A stretch of 64,000 bases of DNA from Streptomyces sp. AC512_CC834. GTDB taxonomy: Bacteria > Actinomycetota > Actinomycetes > Streptomycetales > Streptomycetaceae. Positions 8,211 through 18,413 of this stretch are shown here, piece after piece; the first letter of the stretch is position 1; every line of letters begins with the position of its first letter. The translations under genes and the position numbers were made by a program. The stretch is from the NCBI RefSeq assembly GCF_019049325.1, contig NZ_JAGMUO010000013.1:1-64000 (forward strand). The letters run 5' to 3'. The notes beneath the pieces are model-generated. The model ran no database searches and was not told where the DNA came from. It saw nothing but the letters and a program-made list of their open reading frames with translations.

Positions 8211-8852
8211 TCATCCGGCCACTCCGTGGCGTACGGCCCACAGCGCGGCCTGGGTGCGGTCCGCGAGGTCGAGTTTCATGAGGATGTTCGAGACGTGGGT
8301 CTTCACGGTCTTCTCGGAGAGCACCAGGGCACGGGCGATCTCCCGGTTGGAGCGGCCGTCGGCTATCAGGCCCAGCACTTCCCGCTCCCGCTCCGTGAGG
8401 GATCCCGCCCTCCCCGGGCCGGAGTTGCTCTCCTCCTGGCTCAGCAGGGCGCCCGCGACCTCGGGCTGGAGCAGGATGTGGCCGGCGTGGACGGAGCGGA
8501 TGGCGCCCGCCAGCGCGTCGGGGTCGACGTCCTTGTAGACGTAACCGGCCGCGCCCGCCCGCAGGGCCGGGACCACGGTGCGCTGCTCGGTGAAGCTGGT
8601 GACGACCAGCACGCGCGCGTGGTTGTCCAGCTCGCGGAGTCTGCGCAGCGCGTCGACGCCGTCCATGCCCGGCATCTTGACGTCCATGAGGATCACGTCG
8701 GGTTTCAGTTCCTCGGCGCGGTCGACGCCCTGGGCTCCGTCGGCCGCCTCGCCCACCACCTCGATGTCCTCCTGCACCTCCAGGAATGTGCGCAGGCCCC
8801 GGCGGACCACTTGGTGGTCGTCGACGAGCAGCACCTTGATTGCGTCAGCCAC
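8211..8852 (-). CDS. two-component response regulator, NarL/FixJ (LuxR-type)
   Basis: This 213-residue protein has a receiver domain at residues 1-125 with phospho-acceptor Asp57 (PDVILMDVKMPGMDG), acidic DD at 11-12 and Lys106 region (YVYKDVDPDAL). It is followed by a LuxR helix-turn-helix (about 147-210; LTEREREVLGLIADGRSNREIARAL, SEKTVKTHVSNIL). It pairs with the sensor kinase immediately upstream, whose stop codon it overlaps by 8 bp, so the two are translated together. The regulated genes are unknown. The adjacent chaplin gene chpE is an obvious neighbour but nothing in the sequence ties it to this regulator. Confidence 0.95.
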   Translation of the reverse strand: MADAIKVLLVDDHQVVRRGLRTFLEVQEDIEVVGEAADGAQGVDRAEELKPDVILMDVKMPGMDGVDALRRLRELDNHARVLVVTSFTEQRTVVPALRAGAAGYVYKDVDPDALAGAIRSVHAGHILLQPEVAGALLSQEESNSGPGRAGSLTEREREVLGLIADGRSNREIARALVLSEKTVKTHVSNILMKLDLADRTQAALWAVRHGVAG

Positions 8853-10032
8853 CGGGGACCTCCATCTCGATCGTGGTGCCCTTGCCGGGCTCGGACCTCA
8901 CGTTCAGCCTGCCCCCGGTGCCGTTCGCCCGGTCGCGCATCGAGACCAGGCCCAGGTGACGTCCCGCACGGCGCACCGTGCGCGGGTCGAAGCCGCTGCC
9001 GTCGTCGGTGACGCGCAGGACGGTCGCGGTGCCGTGCCGGCGCAGGGTCACGTCGACGTGTTCCGCCGCGGAGTGGCGCAGGGCGTTGTGCAGGGCCTCC
9101 TGGGCGACGCGCAGCAGCGCCTCCTCCTGGGCGGCGGGCAGGGCCTTGACCCCGTGGCCGGCGAAGGTCACGCGCGCGCCGTGGGCGCGGTCGAGGACCT
9201 GGATCTGGGTGCGCAGGGTGGCGACGAGGCCGTCCTCTTCCAGGGCGGCGGGGCGCAGCTCCACGACGGCGGCGCGCAGTTCGTCGGCGGCCTCCGCGGC
9301 GAGCGTGGCGACCTGGTGCAGCTCGCCCTTGGCACGGTCGGGGTCGCGGTCGACCAGGGCGGTGGCGGCCTGGGCGGTCAGGCGCAGGGAGAACAGCTTC
9401 TGGCTGACCGCGTCGTGCAGCTCGTGGGCGAGGCGGGAACGCTCCTCGGCGATGGTCAGTTCGCGGCTGCGTTCGTACAGGCGCGCGTTGGTGAGGGCGA
9501 TCGCGGCGTGCTGGGCGAGGATGCCGAGCAAATCCTCGTCGTCCTGGGTGAAGCCGCAGGTGCCTTCGGGCTTGGGGCACGGGGGGTGTGGGGGGTGTCC
9601 CGCCACACCCCCCACAGGGCGCAGTTTGTTGGCCAGGAACAGGGCGCCGATGACCTCGTCGCCGTCGCGGATCGGCAGGCCCAGGAAGTCGACCATGTCG
9701 GGGTGGGCGGAGGGCCAGCCGCCGAAGCGGGGGTCCGTGCGGACGTCGGCGAGGCGCTCGGGGGTGGCCTCGTGGAGCATCGCGGCGAGGATGCCGTGCT
9801 GGCGCGGCAGGGGGCCGATGGCCTTCCACTGCTCGTCGCTGACGCCGTCGACCACGAACTGGGCGAAGCCGCCGTGGTCGTCGGGGACGCCGAGTGCCGC
9901 GTACTGCGCGTCGAGCAGCTCGCGGGCCGAGGCGACGATCGTCTTGAGGACGTCGCGCACCTCGAGGTGCCTGCTCATGGCCAGCAGCGCGGAACTCACC
10001 GCGGCGAGGCCGGACCGGGGGCCGTGACTCAT
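8845..10032 (-). CDS. GAF-domain sensor histidine kinase (HisKA_3 type)
   Basis: This 395-residue soluble kinase has a GAF sensor domain (about residues 25-185), a HisKA_3 dimerisation helix with the phospho-accepting His206 (LAHELHDAVSQ), and a HATPase_c domain (about 285-392; ALHNALRHSAAEHVDVTL, VTDDGSGFDP, GHLGLVSMRDRA-like RHLGLVSMRDRA). There are no membrane segments, so the signal is cytoplasmic. The GAF domain contains an odd Pro/Gly/His-rich insert at residues about 139-158 (GGVAGHPPHPPCPKPEGTC), encoded by a perfect palindrome at 9587-9616. The response regulator follows with an 8-bp overlap. ATG at 10032 opens the ORF. Confidence 0.93.
   Translation of the reverse strand: MSHGPRSGLAAVSSALLAMSRHLEVRDVLKTIVASARELLDAQYAALGVPDDHGGFAQFVVDGVSDEQWKAIGPLPRQHGILAAMLHEATPERLADVRTDPRFGGWPSAHPDMVDFLGLPIRDGDEVIGALFLANKLRPVGGVAGHPPHPPCPKPEGTCGFTQDDEDLLGILAQHAAIALTNARLYERSRELTIAEERSRLAHELHDAVSQKLFSLRLTAQAATALVDRDPDRAKGELHQVATLAAEAADELRAAVVELRPAALEEDGLVATLRTQIQVLDRAHGARVTFAGHGVKALPAAQEEALLRVAQEALHNALRHSAAEHVDVTLRRHGTATVLRVTDDGSGFDPRTVRRAGRHLGLVSMRDRANGTGGRLNVRSEPGKGTTIEMEVPGG
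9587..9616. repeat. perfect 12-bp-arm palindrome inside the histidine kinase gene
   Basis: TGTGGGGGGTGT (9587-9598) and ACACCCCCCACA (9605-9616) are exact reverse complements around a 6-base loop. Further GGGGGGTG repeats lie just left. The segment is in frame and encodes the Pro/Gly-rich insert of the GAF domain. Such a hairpin in mid-gene is unusual and looks like a small palindromic element that has inserted into the gene. Confidence 0.8.
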
Positions 10033-10263
10033 GTCCTCACGGTACCGGCGGGGGGTGACAGCGGGGATCGGACCTGTGACCGCCGCCGCCTGGGACGGTG
10101 GGACTAGGACCGGGGTCTAGGACCGATGTCCCGCCCGCCGGGCCTAGGGCGAAGGGCCCTGCCCGGTTGGGGCCCGTGCCCGAGGCGGCCGGTGGGGCCC
10201 GGTTCCTACGTTGAGGATCACGCCGGACCGATCGGGCGGCGGGGACGACGAAGGGGACGTGTC

Positions 10264-10959
10264 ATGCCGGTTGCGATCATCACCGGGGCGTCGAAGGGAC
10301 TGGGCCGGGCGCTCGCCGGGGCCCTGGCGGCACGGGGCTGGGACCTGGTGCTCGACGCCAGGAACCCTGAGGTGCTCAAGGAGACGGCGGCGGCGCTGGA
10401 GGCGTACGGCACGCGTGTGACGGCGTTGCCGGGTGATGTCACCGACTCCTGGCACCGGGCGGGGCTGGTGACGGAGGCCAGGCACCTGGGCGGGGTGGAC
10501 CTGCTGGTCAGCAACGCGAGCGCGCTGGGCGCCGAGCCGCTGGTGCGGCTCGATGAGCTGCCCCTGGACGGGCTGCGGCGGGCTCTGGAGGTGAACCTCG
10601 TGGCCGCGCTGGGCCTGGTCCAGGAGGCGCTGCCGGCGCTGCGGGCGGCGCCCGCGGGTGCGGTGGTGACGGTCAGTTCGGACGCGGCCGCCGAGGCGTA
10701 CGAGACGTGGGGCGGGTACGGGGCGTCCAAGGCGGCGCTGGACCAGTTGGCGGCGGTGCTGGGCGCCGAGGAGCCGGGGCTGCGCGTGTGGGCGGTCGAT
10801 CCGGGTGACATGGCCACGGATCTGTACGCCGCGGCCGTACCGGACGACGACGATCCGCGGCCGGATCCGGTGAGTGTCGTGCCGGCGCTGCTGCGGCTGC
10901 TGGACGAGCGGCCGGCGAGCGGGCGCTACGGGGCGCCGGCGCTGCTGGAGGCTCGCTGA
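10264..10959 (+). CDS. short-chain dehydrogenase/reductase
   Basis: This 231-residue classical SDR has an N-terminal nucleotide-binding motif (TGASKGLG, residues about 7-14), an NAG-type segment written as VSNASAL, active-site Ser (TVSSDAAAEAY) and YGASK, the catalytic YxxxK. The substrate cannot be inferred. ATG at 10264 is chosen because the homology begins there; the frame is open upstream to 10126 with Arg/Gly-rich non-conserved sequence, and AAGGGGACG precedes the ATG. The stop overlaps the queA-type start (TGATG), so the two genes are coupled. Confidence 0.88.
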   Translation: MPVAIITGASKGLGRALAGALAARGWDLVLDARNPEVLKETAAALEAYGTRVTALPGDVTDSWHRAGLVTEARHLGGVDLLVSNASALGAEPLVRLDELPLDGLRRALEVNLVAALGLVQEALPALRAAPAGAVVTVSSDAAAEAYETWGGYGASKAALDQLAAVLGAEEPGLRVWAVDPGDMATDLYAAAVPDDDDPRPDPVSVVPALLRLLDERPASGRYGAPALLEAR

Positions 10960-12059
10960 TGTCGGTGGCGCTGAGGGTTCCGGAGGAGTTGTCGGCCCGG
11001 GTGCCGGCCGAGCAGCGGGGGCCGGGCCTGGACCGGGACGACGTACGGCTGCTGGTGTCGCGCGGTACCGAGGTGTCGCACCACGGTTTCCGGGAGCTGC
11101 CGGGGCTGCTGCGGGCGGGTGATCTGCTGGTGGTCAACACGTCTCCCACGCGGGCCGCCGCCGTCGACGGCCGGGTCGGGCACGCGCGCGTGGTGGTGCA
11201 CTTCTCCACGCGGGGGGACGACGGCCGGTGGGCGGTGGAGCTGCGGGAACCGGACGGAAGGGGCACCACGCGCGCGCGTGCGGGAGTAGTGGGAGTAGAG
11301 GGCGACGGGCCCCCGCCGAGGGGCGGTGGTAGGCGGGCGGCCGAGCCGGAGGGGACGGAGGTGTGGCTGCCGGGCGGTGCGCGGCTGGTGCTGGAGGAGC
11401 CGTTGAGTGCGCGCGGGGAGCGGTTGTGGTGGGCGCGGGTGTCGGGGGCGGAGGTGCCCGCGGTGCTGCGGGAGCACGGGAGGCCCATTCGTTACTCCTA
11501 TACGGAGCGGGATCAGCCGCTGTCCGTCTACCAGACGGTGTTCGCGCTGCCGTCGAGGGACGGGACGGGCAGCGCGGAGATGCCGAGCGCGGCGCGGCCC
11601 TTCACGGCGCGGCTGGTGGCGGAGCTGGTGAGCCGTGGGGTGCAGTTCGCTCCGGTGACGCTGCACACGGGGGTGGCATCGGCGGAGTCGCACGAGCCGC
11701 CCTATCCGGAGTGGTTCGCCGTGCCGGAGACGTCGGCGCGGCTGATCAACGCGGTCGGCGCCGGTGACGGGCGGGTGGTGGCGGTGGGGACGACCGCCGT
11801 GCGGGCGGTGGAGTCGGCGGTGGGTGCCGACGGGGCCGTACGGGCTCGGGCGGGGTGGACCGATCTGGTCGTGACTCCGGAGCGCGGGGTGCGGGTGGTG
11901 GACGGGCTGCTGACGGGGCTGCACGAGCCCGAGGCCTCGCATCTGCTGATGCTGGAGGCGGTGGCGGGACGGGCGGCGATCGACCGCGGGTACGACGCGG
12001 CGGTGCGTGGGCGCTACCTGTGGCACGAGTTCGGGGACGTCCATCTCCTCCTGCCGTAG
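10959..12059 (+). CDS. queA: S-adenosylmethionine:tRNA ribosyltransferase-isomerase (QueA-like)
   Basis: This 366-residue QueA-family protein transfers and isomerises the ribosyl group of SAM onto 7-aminomethyl-7-deazaguanine in tRNA during queuosine synthesis. Supporting segments are DLLVVNTSPTRAAA near residue 57, RPIRYSY (about 176), the PSAARPFT block, and VTLHTGVAS with H/E-rich neighbours, followed by a C-terminal WHEFGD. Residues 85-135 are a low-complexity, Arg/Gly-rich insert (GRGTTRARAGVVGVEGDGPP). No other queuosine genes (tgt, queC-F) are in the window, and actinomycete QueA-like proteins often occur without a full pathway, so the exact substrate is uncertain. It begins one base into the stop of the upstream SDR. 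Confidence 0.85.
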   Translation: MSVALRVPEELSARVPAEQRGPGLDRDDVRLLVSRGTEVSHHGFRELPGLLRAGDLLVVNTSPTRAAAVDGRVGHARVVVHFSTRGDDGRWAVELREPDGRGTTRARAGVVGVEGDGPPPRGGGRRAAEPEGTEVWLPGGARLVLEEPLSARGERLWWARVSGAEVPAVLREHGRPIRYSYTERDQPLSVYQTVFALPSRDGTGSAEMPSAARPFTARLVAELVSRGVQFAPVTLHTGVASAESHEPPYPEWFAVPETSARLINAVGAGDGRVVAVGTTAVRAVESAVGADGAVRARAGWTDLVVTPERGVRVVDGLLTGLHEPEASHLLMLEAVAGRAAIDRGYDAAVRGRYLWHEFGDVHLLLP

Positions 12060-12196
12060 GAGAGGGCGTCCAGCCCCTCACACACTGCATTGCTCCAGCA
12101 ACAAGACGTGAGAAAGGTGGGGGGTGGATGTGAGCCCTCGCATAGGGCGCACGTCACGTACGAAGGGGAGTAGGAGAACGACTCGTCCGTTTTGAG

Positions 12197-12226
12197 CGGG
12201 GCAGATGGTCCAATCTGCCCCGTTTT
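12197..12226 (+). terminator. Rho-independent terminator
   Basis: CGGGGCAGAT at 12197-12206 pairs exactly with ATCTGCCCCG at 12213-12222, with a 6-base loop and a TTTT tract. It lies 138 bp past the queA stop and 71 bp before the structured leader of the SLT gene. It may terminate queA or attenuate transcription into the next gene. Between 12060 and 12196 I see only a small hairpin, GCCCTcgcatAGGGC, and no gene. Confidence 0.8.
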
Positions 12227-12296
12227 GCCCTTCCCCGATCCACTACCTCGGATCGTACGTCACACCTTTGCCTTCGGATTTTGCGGCCGCTAACAA

Positions 12297-12379
12297 TTGC
12301 TCTCGTCGCTCAGCGCCGTGGATTTCCCTCCGCGGCGTTTGTGCCGGAAGCACCAACTGTCCCCACCGGACGAGAGCGA
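12297..12379 (+). ncRNA. structured 5' leader (three-way-junction fold) before the SLT lysozyme-like gene
   Basis: Three nested stems can be drawn. P1 is 12297-12307 with 12369-12379 (GCTCTCGTC/GACGAGAGC plus closing pairs, one wobble). P2 is 12314-12322 with 12329-12337 (9 bp, one G-U, loop TTTCCC). P3 is 12341-12344 with 12350-12353 (GTGC/GCAC, loop CGGAA). A single-stranded CAACTGTCCCCACC lies before the closing strand of P1. The element ends 32 bp before the ATG. Secreted cell-wall hydrolases of actinobacteria often have c-di-AMP (ydaO-type) riboswitches. The stretch GTCGCTCAGCG faintly recalls one, but I cannot find the GGGGUGAAU or GCUAACCUC cores, so I leave the class open. Confidence 0.5.
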
Positions 12380-12411
12380 CCTCCGCGCTATCCGAAGAGG
12401 TCTATCCCGCC

Positions 12412-13122
12412 ATGCTCAAGAACATCCTTCCCCGTGGTCGTAGTCGTTCCCTGAACCGGAACCAGAAGGCCGCGATTGCCGGTGTCGGCGCGCTCGGCGC
12501 CGCCGCCGTCGCCCTCACCGCCGTCCCGGCCAGCGGCCAGACGACCACGAGCGAGGCCGCTCCCACGGCCAAGGTGGCGTACAGCACCAAGCAGATCCAG
12601 GACGTGCACGCCGGCGTCACCGGCCAGCTCGCCGGTGCGAGCCAGAAGGTCGCCTCCATCGAGGCGAAGAAGGAGGCGGCCACCGAGTCCGCCGCCAAGA
12701 AGGCCACCGCCGAGAAGTCCACGGCCAAGCGCGCGACCGAGAAGACCACGAGCCGCGACGCCAAGCGCACCGAGGTCAAGAAGGTCGCGAAGAAGAGCTA
12801 CTCCAACAACCTCGACGGCTGGATCCGGGAGGCCCGGGCCATCATGAAGAAGCACGACATCCCGGGTACCTACGACGGCATCCACCGCAACATCATCCGG
12901 GAGTCCTCCGGCAACCCGAAGGCCATCAACGACTGGGACATCAACGCCATCAACGGCATCCCGTCGAAGGGCCTGCTCCAGGTCATCCCGCCGACGTTCA
13001 AGGCGTACCACGTGCCCGGCACGTCCTGGAACATCTACGACCCGGTCGCCAACATCGCCGCCGCGTGCAACTACGCCGCGGACAAGTACGGCACCATGGA
13101 CAACGTCGACAGCGCGTACTGA
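12412..13122 (+). CDS. secreted transglycosylase-SLT (lysozyme-like) domain protein
   Basis: This 236-residue exported protein has a signal peptide after a basic start (residues 1-45; RNQKAAIAGVGALGAAAVAL, cleavage near ASG-QTTT). A Lys/Ala/Glu-rich linker follows (about 75-125; KKATAEKSTAKRATEKTTS). A C-terminal goose-lysozyme-like SLT domain (about 128-236) carries the catalytic Glu in IIRESSGNPKAIN and the GLLQVIPPTFKAY and NIAAACNYAADKYG motifs. Such proteins cleave peptidoglycan glycan strands at the cell wall, in growth or spore germination. ATG at 12412 is chosen over the longer ORF because the signal peptide begins there; GAAGAGG lies upstream. The gene follows a structured leader and ends in a strong bidirectional terminator. 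Confidence 0.9.
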   Translation: MLKNILPRGRSRSLNRNQKAAIAGVGALGAAAVALTAVPASGQTTTSEAAPTAKVAYSTKQIQDVHAGVTGQLAGASQKVASIEAKKEAATESAAKKATAEKSTAKRATEKTTSRDAKRTEVKKVAKKSYSNNLDGWIREARAIMKKHDIPGTYDGIHRNIIRESSGNPKAINDWDINAINGIPSKGLLQVIPPTFKAYHVPGTSWNIYDPVANIAAACNYAADKYGTMDNVDSAY

Positions 13123-13186
13123 GGTCGGCGCGGACCTCTTCACGCCGACGCCGACACCGAAGCCGACGCCGACACCCAGCCGTACG

Positions 13187-13226
13187 CCGAAGGGCGGCAC
13201 CCTCCTGACGGGGTGCCGCCCTTCGG
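13187..13226. terminator. bidirectional terminator between the SLT gene and the FHA-ABC gene
   Basis: CCGAAGGGCGGCACCC (13187-13202) and its exact complement (13211-13226) form a 16-bp stem with an 8-base loop between convergent genes. Just upstream, GACGCCGACACCGAAGCCGACGCC is a short degenerate repeat of unknown meaning. Confidence 0.85.
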
Positions 13227-13273
13227 GGCCTTCAGTGGCCTTCAGCGGCTCTCGGTGGCCTTCGGGCCGTGGA

Positions 13274-15877
<2,604 letters not shown>

Positions 15878-16116
15878 TCCAGCCCCACTGAGTTGTCCCC
15901 CGATGTACCCCCGTCGCGGGGAGTCTAGGGATGTCGAACATCGGGGGGAACTATTTCAGGCTCGGGCCCCTGACCGAAAGTCGGGCCTTGTGAAAAGTGC
16001 GTAGGCACCCACCGGCCGTTCCCGTTGACGGGGTTGAAACCTGCCCGGACAGTGGTATTCCACGCGAGGGGGACATGCGCGGCAACCTCGCCGCGCAGCG
16101 GATCGGGGGGTCTGCC

Positions 16117-18063
16117 ATGAGCGCGTCCACAAGCGTCGGATCCGAGGGCCACGGCACCAGGGTGCCGTGGGGTGACGTACTGCTGTCCGCGATCGCCGCC
16201 GTGAGCTGGGCGTTGATCGGCATGGCGGGTACGGCGGCGCTCGGCCTGCATCTGCTGGACGCGGACGCGGCGGGCTCGCTCGGGACGATGACCGCGGCGG
16301 TCGTGGCGCTCGGGGCGGGTGGTTCGGTCACGCCGGCCGGTGATGTGTCCGCGTTCGGGCTGAAAGGAGCGGAGGCCCACACGGCCATCGAGATCACGCC
16401 ACTGGGGGTGAGCCTGGTCGGTGCGCTGATCCTGTCGTTCTTCTTCCTGCGTTCTTTGCGAGCGGCCGGAGTTGTCGTCTCCCCCGCCGAACTTCTCGCG
16501 CGCGCGGGTGCGGTGGTCGGCCTGTTCGTGGCGATGACGGGCGGCCTGGCGTGGGCGGGTCACGACGTCATCACGATCGACGGCGGTGCGCTGGGGCTCG
16601 ACGACCTGCCCGGCGGGGGCGGTGGCGGTGACGGTGGTCTGGAGATTCCGGGGCTCGGGGACGTGGGCGACATCGGCGGGCTGCTGCCCGACCGGGTCGG
16701 TGACCTCGTCGACGCACAGGCCGCCGTCGGGTTCACCGTCGACACCGTGCCGACGCTGCTGGGCGGGCTGGCCTGGTCCGCCGGCGTGCTGCTGATCGCG
16801 CTGCTGGCCTCGCGCCGCACGCCGCTGCCGCGCGGGTGCGAGGCCGTGCACCGGGTGGTGCGGCCGGCGGTGTCCGCCCTGGTCACGGTCGCGCTGACGG
16901 CGATTGCCGCCGGACTCGCGGCGGCGGCCTACGCGGCGATCGGCGACGACCACCCCCGGCGGATCGCGGGGGCGGCGCTGCTGGGCGCGCCGAACGGGGT
17001 CTGGCTCGGCGTCCCGGTCGGCCTCTTCGTGCCGTGGGACGGGCGGGCCACCGGTGAGCTGGTGCGGGTGCTCCCGGCTCCGCTGGACGACCTGCTGGGC
17101 GCGGGCTCCGAGGAGCCGGTCACGCTGGGGCGGCTGGCGGAGCTGGACGGGCGGGTGTGGCTGCTGGGGGTGGCCGCGGCGCTGATGATGCTGCTGGCCG
17201 GGGTACTGACGGCGGTACGGACACCCGTGGCGCCCGTGGCGCCCGGTGAGACACGTTCCTTCGCCTTCGCAGGGCGCTGCGCCCTGCGGCTGGGCGTCGC
17301 CACCGCGCTGACGCTGCCGCTACTGGCCTGGCTGACGGAGGTGTCCGTGAACGCCTCCCTGTCGGTGCTCGGTATCGATGCCTTCGGCGCGGGCATCGAC
17401 CTGCGCGGACACCTCAGCACGGCCCTGCTGCTGGGTGCCGCGTGGGGCGCGGGTGCGGGAGCCGCCGGGGCGCTGCTGGCGCGGGCGAGCGGGGCGGCGG
17501 GGACGGGGGCGACGGAGGTGGCACGGGGTGCCGGGATGGCTGGGGTGGGGGTGGGGGCGGGTGATCCGAAGCATGCCGGGCCGCCCCCGCCGTCGGGACC
17601 GTACTGGCCTGCTGCGCCGCACCGGCCGCCCAATCCGGGCTCCAATCCATACCTGCGGTTGCGGGAGGGGGCCGGGGCGGGGGCGGGGGCGGGCCCAGAG
17701 TCGGCCCCAGGGTGCTCAGAGAGCCCAGAGGCAGGATGGGAACCGGGACGAATGCCAGGAACGGGAGAACCCGAAGACGCGCGGCCGTCCGGGGCACAGC
17801 CGCGCGGCGGCACAGGGCAGCGACCGGGCGGCGAGGGCCATGGGACCGGCGGCCCCGGGCAGTACGGCGACGAGGCAGGTCAGGAAGCCGACGGGACTGA
17901 TCGCCCACCCGACGACGTGTACGGCGCCCCCACGGTGGCCGGACCGCTCGGGCAGCCGCCGGGAACGCCGCGCCGACCGCCGCCCCGCCGCTGGGGCGAG
18001 CGCCCACCGCCCCCTCCGCCCCCGCCTCCGGCGCCACCGCCGCGCCCCAGGGACGGACAATGA
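16117..18063 (+). CDS. streptophobe-family integral membrane protein
   Basis: This 648-residue membrane protein is largely restricted to streptomycetes. About ten hydrophobic segments are visible between residues 15 and 470, for example VLLSAIAAVSWALIGMAGTAAL, VSLVGALILSFFFL and LLGVAAALMMLLAGVLTA. The luminal loops are Gly/Asp-rich. A Pro/Gly-rich, low-complexity cytoplasmic tail (about 480-648) ends in PPPPPPPPAPPPRP. The family has no known function. Internal duplication is suggested by similar LSFF/LLGAAWGAGAGAAGALL segments in the two halves. I prefer ATG at 16117 (MSASTSVGSEG, preceded by GGGGGG) to ATG at 16075. It is divergent from the FHA-ABC gene. Confidence 0.85.
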   Translation: MSASTSVGSEGHGTRVPWGDVLLSAIAAVSWALIGMAGTAALGLHLLDADAAGSLGTMTAAVVALGAGGSVTPAGDVSAFGLKGAEAHTAIEITPLGVSLVGALILSFFFLRSLRAAGVVVSPAELLARAGAVVGLFVAMTGGLAWAGHDVITIDGGALGLDDLPGGGGGGDGGLEIPGLGDVGDIGGLLPDRVGDLVDAQAAVGFTVDTVPTLLGGLAWSAGVLLIALLASRRTPLPRGCEAVHRVVRPAVSALVTVALTAIAAGLAAAAYAAIGDDHPRRIAGAALLGAPNGVWLGVPVGLFVPWDGRATGELVRVLPAPLDDLLGAGSEEPVTLGRLAELDGRVWLLGVAAALMMLLAGVLTAVRTPVAPVAPGETRSFAFAGRCALRLGVATALTLPLLAWLTEVSVNASLSVLGIDAFGAGIDLRGHLSTALLLGAAWGAGAGAAGALLARASGAAGTGATEVARGAGMAGVGVGAGDPKHAGPPPPSGPYWPAAPHRPPNPGSNPYLRLREGAGAGAGAGPESAPGCSESPEAGWEPGRMPGTGEPEDARPSGAQPRGGTGQRPGGEGHGTGGPGQYGDEAGQEADGTDRPPDDVYGAPTVAGPLGQPPGTPRRPPPRRWGERPPPPPPPPPAPPPRPRDGQ

Positions 18064-18413
18064 AGGGCGGCAGCGGTCCGGAGAGTGTCCCCGGCCGCAT
18101 CCGTCCGCGTCCGCTCTCCGGCCGCACCCGCAGAGCGGAAGCTGACGCCGTATCTCGCGGACCCGAGAGGGCCCTGACGGCCGGCTGCGGCCACCCCGCG
18201 GTGGTACGCACAACCACCGGCACGACCGGCCCGAGTCCCCCGAGGCGGCCTCCGCGCGTGCAGGCGCCCGGTCACCGCCCGCCAGGGCGCGAAAAGCTCG
18301 CGGACCCCGCTCCCCCGCCACCGCCCCTGCCCCCGCCCGGCCCCCACGGGTCGTGTCCGTCAGGCGGACCTCAGGGGCGGGAGGCACCGCGTGCCGGATA
18401 CGGTTGGAGCACC
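18064..18413. other. 350-bp gap with no recognised element
   Basis: This stretch between the streptophobe gene and serB is GC-rich and Pro/Arg-like in every frame. I see no convincing gene, promoter motif or long hairpin in it. A weak ribosome site (TTGGAG) precedes serB at its right end. The tail of the streptophobe gene and this gap share similar composition. Confidence 0.5.

Noticed and set aside
12241..12411. Identification as a c-di-AMP riboswitch
   Set aside because: The position fits, but the conserved GGGGUGAAU and GCUAACCUC cores that I expect are absent, so I kept it as unassigned.
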